Assembly (NCBI RefSeq): GCF_001550155.1
Contig: NZ_LRUF01000007.1
Location: forward strand, 1-64,000
From: Pseudoalteromonas arabiensis
Lineage (GTDB): Bacteria; Pseudomonadota; Gammaproteobacteria; Enterobacterales; Alteromonadaceae
DNA: 64,000 nucleotides
Direction of reading: 5' to 3'
Made by a program: the position numbers and the translations under genes. This document shows, in pieces, positions 56,004 through 64,000 of this stretch. The notes under the pieces were generated by a model that had not been told where the DNA came from, did not search any database, and saw only the letters and a program-made list of their open reading frames with translations. Positions within the stretch are counted from its first letter, which is position 1; every line of letters starts with the position of its first letter.

Positions 56004-56537
56004 GTGTTTAGTAATCAACAAATAGAAACCCTTCCACAGCATCAACGCATACAATTTCAATCACTTGCAGATAAGGCGATTTGGCATGTGCAAATTAATT
56101 GGTTAATTTTTTATCTTCCCTTGATGGCGGTGATTATCGCTGTTCGTTATTTTAATACGAATATTGCAAGTTCAATCGCACCGCATTGGCTCCTTGTTCT
56201 GCCCGTTATTGTATTGCTATCTTTGTTGTATAACGTGTATAGCGTTCGCGCTAAAGGCATTGCCGTTCGTGAACATGACATTGCTTTTAAGCGAGGGTTG
56301 ATTTGGCAGCACGTTACCTTGCTACCCATTGCTCGGATACAGCACACAGAGATCCATCGCGGGCCGATAGAGCGTAAACTCGGGCTTGCAACGTTGCGGT
56401 TATACAGCGCTGGTGGCATGAGTGCAGATTTGCATATCAGTGGCCTCACAGATAAGTATTGCAATGATATCAGGCAATTCATTCAAAACTATGGCTGTGA
56501 TGAGCGTGTAAAATCTGATGAGTCAATTGATGAATAA
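56004..56537 (+). CDS. PH-domain membrane protein, YdbS-like
   Basis: A 177-residue protein with a GTG start after AAGGAA. Two membrane helices (about 35-75) are followed by a bacterial PH domain (bPH_2; VREHDIAFKRGLIWQHVTLLPIARIQHTEIHRGPIERKLGLATLRLYSAGG). This is the YdbS pattern. YdbS and YdbT form a membrane pair of unknown role, linked in Bacillus to stress or bacteriocin resistance. The next gene overlaps its end. Confidence 0.88.
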   Translation: MFSNQQIETLPQHQRIQFQSLADKAIWHVQINWLIFYLPLMAVIIAVRYFNTNIASSIAPHWLLVLPVIVLLSLLYNVYSVRAKGIAVREHDIAFKRGLIWQHVTLLPIARIQHTEIHRGPIERKLGLATLRLYSAGGMSADLHISGLTDKYCNDIRQFIQNYGCDERVKSDESIDE

Positions 56538-58062
56538 CAACGAATGGCAAAGGGTGTCACGTTGGGCGCTCGTTTATTTTATTGTGCATTTTGCGATAAG
56601 GTTTTTTAAAGGTGGTTTGCTTAATCTACTCCCTGTTTTAGTTGTGTTTGTTACTCAGGTAGAGCAAAAGTGGTTTTGGGCTCAAATAGCAACAAGTGTT
56701 GCTGTCGTTGGCTTGTTTGTGTATGCCTTTGCATATTTTATAAATTTCAAATACCGCATAAGCAGTGAACAAGAAATATTACTTAATAAAGGGGTCTTTA
56801 AGAAAGAGCGTTTGACCTTAAAATTTGCCAGAGTGCAAAACGTTAATATCGCAGAGCCGTTTTATTTTCAGCCTTTAAATTTAGTTAACTGTATTTTTGA
56901 TGCCGCAGGGAGTAATGCACAAGAAGTTGTTATTCCAGGTGTTAAACTCAACCATGCCGAACAAGTGCGTGAACAAGTTATGGCCTTTAAGGCACAGTTA
57001 CAACAGGAAAGTTCAGACGAGCAGGTTATACCCGACGAGGCCGTTTCATCGTCGCAAACATTAAGTATTAGCAATGCTGAAATCGCTAAATTTGGCTTAA
57101 TATCAAATATGGCGATTCTTGCCTTAGCGGCGCTTGCTCCGTTTATTAATGCTATTTTTGAGTTTCTCGAAACGGCTTTTATTGACCGCTTAGAAGCGGT
57201 CTTTAATGAGCAAGCAGTGTTCATTGGTAGTGCCGCGACGATGGCTATAATGGTCGCTGTTTTACTGATGATATTAGTTGCCGTGTTGTTATCAGTGGTG
57301 ATGGCATTAGTTCGCTTTTTTAACTTTCAGTTATACCTTCAGGACGAAAAGTTTAAACGTATTGCAGGGTTATTCGAACGCCAGCAACTTTCGGTGAGCT
57401 TAGAGAAAATACAAAGTGTGCATATTAAGCAAAATGTTATTGCTCGTCTGCTAAAACGCTACACAGTTGTTTGCCCACAGGTGAGCAGTGGGGGGGCAGG
57501 CGTTGCTAGTGCTCACAAAAATAAGCAAACTTTGGTTATGCCTGTTCTTACTGCATCGCAGGTAAGGCAAGTGTGTAGTTGGTTGTTTCCTTGGTTTATT
57601 GATCTAAAAGAGCTCAACTTTATAAAGCCTGAGCGAGCATTACTTTACAAAAACACCGTTTTGTATGCGCTACTGCCCACCTGCGTGGCTGTTGTATTTC
57701 TTCATTCTATGTTTGATTTGCTCGTTGTTCTTTGGGGTCTATTGCTTTTACCAGCTTTAGTATCGATGGTGTATCTTAGCTATCAGAAAACAGGAATTGC
57801 CTTGTATCACCATGAAAATCGATATTTTGCTGTTTTCAAAACCGGCATGCTAGGTAGTCAATATCGTGTTTTTGAAGTATATAAAGCGCAAAGTGCTACC
57901 ACTACGAGTACTTATTTAATGCGCAGATCCGAGCTTAAAAGCTTGTATATACAACTGGCTTCTGGTTCCGTCACAATGCCTTACCTTAAGTGTAATCAGG
58001 CTAATCAGTTTGTGGACTTTGTGTTACACGAAATAGAAGCAACACAACGCAGTTGGTTTTAA
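56518..58062 (+). CDS. PH-domain membrane protein, YdbT-like
   Basis: This 514-residue protein contains three bacterial PH domains interleaved with membrane helices (helix pairs near 15-70, 190-265 and 375-420). The PH motifs include NKGVFKKERLTLKFARVQNVNIAEP and IAGLFERQQLSVSLEKIQSVHIKQN. This is the YdbT arrangement. The start at 56518 overlaps the upstream gene by 20 bp; an ATG at 56530 (8-bp overlap) is an alternative. Translation of the pair is probably coupled. Confidence 0.88.
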   Translation: MSQLMNNNEWQRVSRWALVYFIVHFAIRFFKGGLLNLLPVLVVFVTQVEQKWFWAQIATSVAVVGLFVYAFAYFINFKYRISSEQEILLNKGVFKKERLTLKFARVQNVNIAEPFYFQPLNLVNCIFDAAGSNAQEVVIPGVKLNHAEQVREQVMAFKAQLQQESSDEQVIPDEAVSSSQTLSISNAEIAKFGLISNMAILALAALAPFINAIFEFLETAFIDRLEAVFNEQAVFIGSAATMAIMVAVLLMILVAVLLSVVMALVRFFNFQLYLQDEKFKRIAGLFERQQLSVSLEKIQSVHIKQNVIARLLKRYTVVCPQVSSGGAGVASAHKNKQTLVMPVLTASQVRQVCSWLFPWFIDLKELNFIKPERALLYKNTVLYALLPTCVAVVFLHSMFDLLVVLWGLLLLPALVSMVYLSYQKTGIALYHHENRYFAVFKTGMLGSQYRVFEVYKAQSATTTSTYLMRRSELKSLYIQLASGSVTMPYLKCNQANQFVDFVLHEIEATQRSWF

Positions 58063-58140
58063 ATGAAAATAATTCTCAATATCATTGACCTGTTTGTGTT
58101 TTTGAGTATACTTTCTCAAAGCTACAGAAGGAGGTACGCG

Positions 58141-58383
58141 ATGATATATTTTCTGCCTATTTTAGCCATTACAGGTATTGTCGGCTTACTTTGCTATGCG
58201 CGTAATAAGAGGGAGTGTAAAGGTCTTTGCGTAAGCTGTGCAGTGACTTGTATTGCTTTGCTTGTAACAGGTGCAATGGCTCTCGCGGGTCTTGGTGCAC
58301 TTAGAAGCAGTATTATGTTTGCAGCGACAATATTTATTGTTTACCAATTATTAGGCTTGGTTCGCCCGATTAAAATTGAATAG
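58141..58383 (+). CDS. Small membrane protein, unknown
   Basis: An 80-residue protein with two or three hydrophobic segments and a Cys-containing centre (ECKGLCVSCAVTCIALL). The ATG at 58141 has an almost ideal AAGGAGG site in front, so the upstream part of the open frame (from 58063) is not used. It lies 78 bp after the YdbT-like gene and may belong to its operon. Family not recognised. Confidence 0.65.
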   Translation: MIYFLPILAITGIVGLLCYARNKRECKGLCVSCAVTCIALLVTGAMALAGLGALRSSIMFAATIFIVYQLLGLVRPIKIE

Positions 58384-58460
58384 TTTTTTACATTTTTTAA
58401 CTACCCACTTGCCAAAAAGCCACGCATACTAATCCTGAAATAACACAGTCAGGGATTAAG

Positions 58461-61283
58461 ATGATAAAAGCATTGTTGATTGGTACTTTACTTGTTGCTG
58501 GGCAAGCGTTTAGTCAAGAAGTATGGCAAACAATTCATACTGAGCATTTCAATGTCCATTTTAGTACAGAAAATCAGCAATGGGCTCAATCAGCGGCAAC
58601 CGAGCTGGAAATTGTTCGCAATAAGGTGTTAAAACAACAAAACCGCGCGTTGGATGAAGTGATTGATGTTGTTGTTTTTGATCCATTTAACGCATCTAAT
58701 GGCTTTGCTTTACCGGTTACAATCAAGCCTTTAATGGCTTTATTTACGACACCTCCACAATCAGATTCGATGATTGCCAATACAGATAGCTGGCAGCAAT
58801 TACTCATTTTGCATGAGTACATTCATTTGGTTCATTTGGCTCAGCCTACACGCAGCTTGCCTCGACAAGCAATTAGAAATATTTGGGATCTCTACGATTT
58901 ATCACAAAGCGATATGCCCCGCTGGGTCGCAGAGGGTTATGCAACGCTATTAGAATCAAAAATGACGGGGCGTGGCCGTTTATACGATAATCTTTCCGAA
59001 GCCATACTGGTTGAATTTGCACAGCAAGGCGCACTGCCAAGCTATGGCCAATTAAATCGTACTGAAGACAGTTATATGGCCGGATCAATGGCGTATTTAA
59101 TGGGCGCTCGTTTTCTCGCTTGGTTAGAAGATAACTATTCTCCAAAGACCCTTGATGCTGTGTGGACACGTATGCAAGCGGTTAAATCGCGCGATTTTAA
59201 TGACGCTTTTAGCGGTGTATTTGGCGACTCACCTGAGCGGCTTTATCGTCGCTTTATTGCTGAATATACTTATAGAGCAATGGCTAAAGAGGTGAGTGAG
59301 CAAACACTTACAAGTGAGCTTTGGTTAGAGCTTGATTTATATGCATCAAACCCCGTTTTAAGTTTAGATAATAGTAAACTCGCTATTGTAGAGCGAAACA
59401 AAGATGATGAAACGCGGCTAGTTATTTATAGCACAGCCGATAATCAACAAGCAGCAGATGATTTTGCAAAGCAGCAACAACAGCTGCTTGATAACGATCC
59501 TGTTGATATTGCCGATAAAGCACCGAGTGTGTTTAAACGTAAACAAAAGCACGTGCTTCATCAAATCAATAAGCAGGGTATAAAGAATCCGCAGTGGCTA
59601 GACGAAAATACACTGTTTTTTAGCGCTACAACAACCGTTGGTAAAGGCTCAATTCAGGGTATCTCGGACTTATATCGCTATGATATTGAAACTGGTGAGA
59701 TAAGTGCATTAACCCATCATGCGGGGCTGCGTCGCTTTACAATTAGCGATAACGGACAAACTGTTTACGCCGAGCAAACTAGGCATGGCTTCTCGGAGTT
59801 GGTGCATTTTGATCTCAATACGGGTGTCTCTACGCCTTTATTTGAGAAGAGCCTAGAAACGGTTTATGACTATCCATTACTAAGTCCTAATAACACTAAG
59901 CTTGCATATTTAAAAGTGGCATTGAATGCAAATTGGCAGTTGTATATACAAGATCTAAACTCCCAGCAATCAATAGCTGTGCCTATGCCTGTGGGCTATC
60001 AGTATGTGTCACAACCTAATTGGCAAGCAGATGGCAAAGGGCTTTATTTTGTCGCTGGTAAGAATGCCGCTCTCGATTTGTATCATTATGATCTTAATAG
60101 CTACTCACTACGCCAATTAACACAAGGGCAAGAAGCCGTCGCACACCCAATGGCAATGAATAATGGTGAACTTTTGTATTTATCGATCACTGCTGAGGGG
60201 CCGAATATCAAGCATTTTGCAGAGCAACCACAAGGATCAGAGGTTACTAAATTTGCTAAAAGCGCAGCGCCACCACGAGGGCAGTTAACGAGCGAAGTAT
60301 TACCTGAGGCGAAGATTTACCAGCAAAGTCCAACCCAGCCAGCCAATTATGATATATGGCAACAAAAACCAACCTTTTCGTTAGCATCTCAATATTATTC
60401 GGCTTCATCTTCGCTTCTTACCCTTGGGGTAAAAAGTAGTGATTTCTTGAAGCAGCTCGATTTACAAGCAGGCTTTAGTGTTGATTTACATGATAAAGCA
60501 CTAGAGGGAGTGTTCGCGGCAGCTAAATACTCAGCGTTTGATTTAAAATTTAAAGCGCTGTTATTTGATTACGACCTTGAATCAGCAAAACAGTACCATT
60601 CACAAACGCCGCTAAATATTAGTAACACAGGTGCACATGTTGCCATGAGTTACCCGATGCAGTTTCAGCAGTTAAATATCACACCGACATTAAGTTACAA
60701 CTACAGTAACTATGCCCAAGGTGACGATCAATGGCTAAAGCTAGGACTTAAGCAACAATGGCAACATGATAGACAGCGTTATGGTGTTAGTCAGTCCTTG
60801 AGAGCTGAATGGTTATCCGGTGATGCTGACTCAAATAATTGGCAGGGTTATAACTTTGCGACCGTACTGAGTGGTTATGCCTTTGATATTCCTGTTTATG
60901 TCAATTTTGCTCAGCAATATCGTGATGACCATACACTTGCTTTAGGTGGCTATGAGTCAAATTTAATTAATAAAGACACGCAAAGCGGTTTTGTTAGTGC
61001 ACCTGAATTGCCACTTTTTAGCCAGCTTGGTAACCGTTATAAAGGTTATGGCGGGGGCATTAGTTACAAAGATTCATTACCTTGGCTTTACTACCAACAG
61101 CATCAAGTTGATAACCGAGTCTATGCGCAAAGCTACGGTCTCAAGTGGCGAGGAGACTTTAGCTTTGGTCTGGGACCTGCGGGTTTAAATGATGTAAATA
61201 TTGACTTTGGCGTCGCCCGAGTAGAAAGCGACGACTTTGAAAATGATTTACGCGCTTGGCTAAGCTTTTACTACTCGTTGTAA
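58461..61283 (+). CDS. Secreted gluzincin-like protein with beta-propeller and beta-rich C-terminus
   Basis: This 940-residue protein has a signal peptide (cut after AFS, near residue 18). A peptidase-like domain spans about 20-280 with the zinc motif HEYIH (118-122) and a third-ligand Glu in RWVAEGYATLLE (E158), as in gluzincins (peptidase MA-like). Residues of about 290-600 form TolB-type propeller blades (LSLDNSKLAIVERN, LSPNNTKLAYLKV, WQADGKGLYFVAG). From about 640 to the end the sequence is beta-rich with alternating aromatics and a C-terminal YYSL, suggesting an outer-membrane barrel. It may be a surface-anchored protease. Substrate unknown. Confidence 0.78.
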   Translation: MIKALLIGTLLVAGQAFSQEVWQTIHTEHFNVHFSTENQQWAQSAATELEIVRNKVLKQQNRALDEVIDVVVFDPFNASNGFALPVTIKPLMALFTTPPQSDSMIANTDSWQQLLILHEYIHLVHLAQPTRSLPRQAIRNIWDLYDLSQSDMPRWVAEGYATLLESKMTGRGRLYDNLSEAILVEFAQQGALPSYGQLNRTEDSYMAGSMAYLMGARFLAWLEDNYSPKTLDAVWTRMQAVKSRDFNDAFSGVFGDSPERLYRRFIAEYTYRAMAKEVSEQTLTSELWLELDLYASNPVLSLDNSKLAIVERNKDDETRLVIYSTADNQQAADDFAKQQQQLLDNDPVDIADKAPSVFKRKQKHVLHQINKQGIKNPQWLDENTLFFSATTTVGKGSIQGISDLYRYDIETGEISALTHHAGLRRFTISDNGQTVYAEQTRHGFSELVHFDLNTGVSTPLFEKSLETVYDYPLLSPNNTKLAYLKVALNANWQLYIQDLNSQQSIAVPMPVGYQYVSQPNWQADGKGLYFVAGKNAALDLYHYDLNSYSLRQLTQGQEAVAHPMAMNNGELLYLSITAEGPNIKHFAEQPQGSEVTKFAKSAAPPRGQLTSEVLPEAKIYQQSPTQPANYDIWQQKPTFSLASQYYSASSSLLTLGVKSSDFLKQLDLQAGFSVDLHDKALEGVFAAAKYSAFDLKFKALLFDYDLESAKQYHSQTPLNISNTGAHVAMSYPMQFQQLNITPTLSYNYSNYAQGDDQWLKLGLKQQWQHDRQRYGVSQSLRAEWLSGDADSNNWQGYNFATVLSGYAFDIPVYVNFAQQYRDDHTLALGGYESNLINKDTQSGFVSAPELPLFSQLGNRYKGYGGGISYKDSLPWLYYQQHQVDNRVYAQSYGLKWRGDFSFGLGPAGLNDVNIDFGVARVESDDFENDLRAWLSFYYSL

Positions 61284-61355
61284 TACTAACAAGATGCGCA
61301 GTTAAATACTGCTTGTCCATACGCTAAATATCTCAAGTCTTATTTTATTCTAAAT

Positions 61356-61401
61356 AGACTGTAAACGAAGGCGGCAGTATGCTGCTTTAACTTTACAGTC
61401 T
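61356..61401. other. Long inverted repeat in the 297-bp spacer
   Basis: agactgtaaa (61356-61365) pairs exactly with tttacagtct (61392-61401), with an inner gcag/ctgc stem. No gene was found in 61284-61580. The structure may be the terminator of the upstream gene or a small mobile repeat. Confidence 0.45.
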
Positions 61402-61580
61402 GTATGTGTTTCTTGCCACTTACAGCTTGGCAGTTTTTTCTACCTCATTGCTTTCTCTGTGGGCCTCATTAAAATGCCGCGCTCTTTTAAATCACTTAAA
61501 AAACAGTTGTTTACATGTTTAGTGACGGTGATTGATAAATTGCTAACTTATTAACTAAATTGTAACGAGAGGGGGTTGTT

Positions 61581-62195
61581 TTGGCGCACTTTTTGCCGAT
61601 TATTTCATGTTTTATTCTAGCGTTTAGCTTTTATCCGCTATTAAATAAGATTCGTAAAAATCGTAGTGTGTCGGGCGTATCACTGTTGATGATGAGTTTT
61701 GGTGTCGCACAGAGCATCTACTTCATTACTTACAATTTATATTTTCAACGTTTTTACATGGTACTGCCGTTTATTGTAACGGGCATGCTCAGCGGTTTAA
61801 TTCTCTATTACTTTGTTCGATATAACGCAGCTCGCCAGCAGCGACTGCAGTTAGCAGGATTGTTGGTGCTATGTGTTGTACCGTTTACTTTGTTGCTCAG
61901 TCCGACGCTTGATATGGCCACTGTACTTAACTGGTTAACTTATGTTGGCTTGGTGATGAGTTCGATTCGTGTTATGCCGCAAACTTATAAAACCATTAAA
62001 AGTGGTGATATTAGTAATTTAAGTGCTCGTTATTTTAGTCTGCAATTTATTGCTGGTAGTTGTGGCCTTGGCGCTGAGCTGTCGATGGTGGCACCGAGTG
62101 TATCGCATATTTTAACGTTTGTGATGATCTTACTAACAAATGCGGCACAACTTGGCTGTATCCAATATTATAAATCACGCCCTGCAATGGCATAG
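61581..62195 (+). CDS. PQ-loop repeat membrane protein
   Basis: This 204-residue protein has about seven hydrophobic helices and two PQ-loop-like repeats (LLNKIRKNRSVSGVSLLMMSFGVAQSIYF and MPQTYKTIKSGDISNLSARYFSLQF). This is the family that includes SWEET/semiSWEET sugar and lysosomal amino-acid transporters. The TTG start at 61581 follows GAGAGGGGG and gives a full first helix. Bacterial members with two repeats are not well characterised, so the cargo is unknown. Confidence 0.75.
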   Translation: MAHFLPIISCFILAFSFYPLLNKIRKNRSVSGVSLLMMSFGVAQSIYFITYNLYFQRFYMVLPFIVTGMLSGLILYYFVRYNAARQQRLQLAGLLVLCVVPFTLLLSPTLDMATVLNWLTYVGLVMSSIRVMPQTYKTIKSGDISNLSARYFSLQFIAGSCGLGAELSMVAPSVSHILTFVMILLTNAAQLGCIQYYKSRPAMA

Positions 62196-62210
62196 GCGAA
62201 ACAATGAGTA

Positions 62211-62236
62211 AAAAGGCTGCCAATTGGCAGCCTTTT
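62211..62236. terminator. Bidirectional terminator
   Basis: A perfect 13-bp palindromic stem (aaaaggctgccaa and its complement) with A and T runs at its ends serves the convergent PQ-loop and metalloprotease genes. Confidence 0.9.
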
Positions 62237-62245
62237 TACTGTTGG

Positions 62246-64000
62246 TTAAGCGTCTAATGCTTTGCTAATTAAGCGATTAATATATTGTTTATGCGCTTTA
62301 GCAGCAGTATCTGCTCCCCAAGGAGTGCTGATATCAGCAATTTGGTTAAGTTGATAAAGAGCCGCAGCTTTAGCGAGATTATCGTGCTTACTGGCTTTAG
62401 TTAAACCGGCAATGGCAATCAGTTGATTCACATACTCAACTTGTAAGTTATGACTTAACGTATTTGCTTTTTTGCCGTCGACAAAAATGCTTGCTGTTAA
62501 GTCATTCATAAATTGGTTAAGTGAATACTCATTACCATATATAGCACTGTCTGAAATACGCAGCATCACAGCAGGGTGTAATAGCTGGGCAAGTACCAGC
62601 TTTTGCATGCCTAAAATCATACCATGTGGTTTAGGATCTTCATTTTTACCATAGTGATTAAAACCGCGGCGCTGTTGTAGCAGGTAGTTATAAAGTGGTT
62701 GCATGCTAGCAAGTACATGTGGAGAGAACACTTTGTCGGCTAAAATCTGCATTGCCTGTTGTTGGCGTTCAAGTGACACAGGAGTCAATGGCGCGCCATT
62801 TTTATCATCACCTACGACATTGCGTTCTACATAAACACCACCTATTTGACGCGACACCACGCCTGCTTGTGTTCTATAGCTAGCAAATAAAATATTAGCT
62901 GAGGTAACAAGCTGTTGGTATGACTCACCTTCAACGGTGGCTTTATCTTTCAATTCAGAAAACAGCGTATTGATAAGTGCCATGCGATCATCTGCATAAG
63001 CTGCAGGGTTAGATGACATATCGCCAATCATTACACGAGGGTCGATATGGCGACCCGGAGCACGCATGTCGTCAGCATCATTACCAAATGCGAGTGCATG
63101 CTCTGATGAGCGAGCAAGAATTTTTTCAAGGCGCTGTTGCTCAGCATCTGCATCGGCTAGTGCTTGGCTGTAGCCATATTCAATCGCCCAGTCATCATAA
63201 GGGCCTGGCTTAGTTTGGAATATATCGCCTTGTTGCATGCCAATAGGCGCAATGTTGGCTGGCGCATAATCCATCACCGAGCCTGTCACGATACCTTGCG
63301 TTTTACTCTTGTCGTGAACTTCTTTTTCATCCCATAAAATCGATGACTTCATGTTGTGGTTTAACCCCAGTGTGTGACCTACTTCATGGAGAATAAGCTG
63401 GGTTAAGCCTTGACGTAAAATTTCTTTATCTTCAATACTTGCTCTAGTCCCTAAGCCTTTTGCAAGTAGCATGTTTTCTTGAATAGTGTGACCTAATGAA
63501 CAGTGTAAGTTAGGATTATTTTCGTCAGAGGTTAATGAGGCTGCGCCTTGCGTATATAAGGTCTCGTACATCCAGCGATTTTTCATAAAAACATACTCTA
63601 ACATGATGTCAGAGCCTAAGATCTCGCCGGTTATTGGATTAGCAAGGGCAGGTCCATAACCACCAAAAGGTGGGCGTGGAGAGGCTGTCCAGCGTAATAC
63701 GTTGTAGTTTATATCGCCAGCATCCCAATCTGCATCGTCAGGTTGAATTTTTACTTGAATAGCGTTTTTAATGCCTGCTTTTTCAAATGAGGGGTTCCAT
63801 GCAAGCACGGCGTCGCGAATCGTGTCACGCCACTCAATAGGGGTGGTGTTTTCAATCCACCAAGTAATTGGTTTGACTGGCTCAGAAAGTGCAGCTGTAG
63901 GGTCTTTCTTTTGTAAATCCCAACGTTTGATAACGTCCTCGTAAGGTGCCCAGTCAGCAGAAGTCATATTATCAAATTGGTTTGTAAAGTAACCGATACG
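62246..64000 (-). CDS. Zinc metalloprotease (DUF5117/DUF4953 type), C-terminal part
   Basis: The frame stays open to the window edge (reading RIGYFTNQFDN before the first internal Met), so the N-terminus is cut off. The visible 584 or so residues include a metzincin zinc motif HEVGHTLGLNH with the downstream Met-turn SVMDYAP. The surrounding sequence (KKDPTAALSEPVKPITWWIENTTP) matches the large secreted DUF5117/DUF4953 proteases, normally about 800 or more residues with a signal peptide. It probably acts in the periplasm or outside. Substrate unknown. Confidence 0.88.
   Translation of the reverse strand, partial: RIGYFTNQFDNMTSADWAPYEDVIKRWDLQKKDPTAALSEPVKPITWWIENTTPIEWRDTIRDAVLAWNPSFEKAGIKNAIQVKIQPDDADWDAGDINYNVLRWTASPRPPFGGYGPALANPITGEILGSDIMLEYVFMKNRWMYETLYTQGAASLTSDENNPNLHCSLGHTIQENMLLAKGLGTRASIEDKEILRQGLTQLILHEVGHTLGLNHNMKSSILWDEKEVHDKSKTQGIVTGSVMDYAPANIAPIGMQQGDIFQTKPGPYDDWAIEYGYSQALADADAEQQRLEKILARSSEHALAFGNDADDMRAPGRHIDPRVMIGDMSSNPAAYADDRMALINTLFSELKDKATVEGESYQQLVTSANILFASYRTQAGVVSRQIGGVYVERNVVGDDKNGAPLTPVSLERQQQAMQILADKVFSPHVLASMQPLYNYLLQQRRGFNHYGKNEDPKPHGMILGMQKLVLAQLLHPAVMLRISDSAIYGNEYSLNQFMNDLTASIFVDGKKANTLSHNLQVEYVNQLIAIAGLTKASKHDNLAKAAALYQLNQIADISTPWGADTAAKAHKQYINRLISKALDA

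Overview
The window looks like chromosome of a marine gammaproteobacterium of the Alteromonadales, probably Pseudoalteromonas or a close relative. This is judged from the AT-rich intergenic DNA, the large set of TonB-dependent receptors and surface lipoproteins, the protein families present and the gene orders. No rRNA, tRNA or CRISPR array was seen. The species assignment is an inference.

Layout. 1-1432 is an almost complete IS4-family insertion sequence. 1477-4692 encodes a Tricorn-like periplasmic protease. 4844-10226 is a zinc locus: a His-rich beta-propeller lipoprotein and a ZnuD-like receptor face, across a divergent promoter with two identical Zur-like boxes, a DUF2796 (ZrgA-type) His-rich secreted protein, a Fur-family regulator (probably Zur) and a MerC-like membrane protein. 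A second TonB receptor (10814-12895), which by sequence looks like a siderophore receptor, carries the same double Zur-like box at the same 28-bp phasing and is translationally overlapped with a DUF1624 membrane acyltransferase gene.

14737-48951 is mainly a pentose and arabinan utilisation region. It holds transketolase and transaldolase, araB-araD-araA, a HAD phosphatase, a lipoprotein aldose epimerase, five GH43 enzymes (one with ricin-type lectin repeats, one with duplicated LamG modules), a large TonB receptor, a GPH-type and an SSS-type sugar transporter, a GH127-type beta-L-arabinofuranosidase with a degenerate FKBP partner, a FadR-type GntR regulator, and a putative oxidative side branch (SDR dehydrogenase, TauE/SafE permease, SMP-30 lactonase). 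A chemoreceptor and a FlxA-like protein lie inside the region. The proposed flow is: extracellular and outer-membrane GH43/GH127 enzymes cut arabinan, the TonB receptor imports oligomers, periplasmic enzymes finish them, GPH/SSS transporters take up arabinose, and AraA-AraB-AraD with Tkt and Tal feed it into central metabolism. An AT-rich motif close to TTGTATTATAATACAA recurs in many of these promoters and may be the operator of the local GntR regulator.

48946-64000 is more ordinary: a LysR regulator, a DUF4198/DUF2271/PepSY operon with a Fur-like box, a DUF454 membrane protein, a MarR regulator followed by a coiled-coil porin, a hexose-6-phosphate mutarotase, a YdbS/YdbT-type PH-domain pair, a HExxH/beta-propeller protein with a beta-rich C-terminus, a PQ-loop membrane protein and the C-terminal part of a large metzincin-type metalloprotease that runs off the window.
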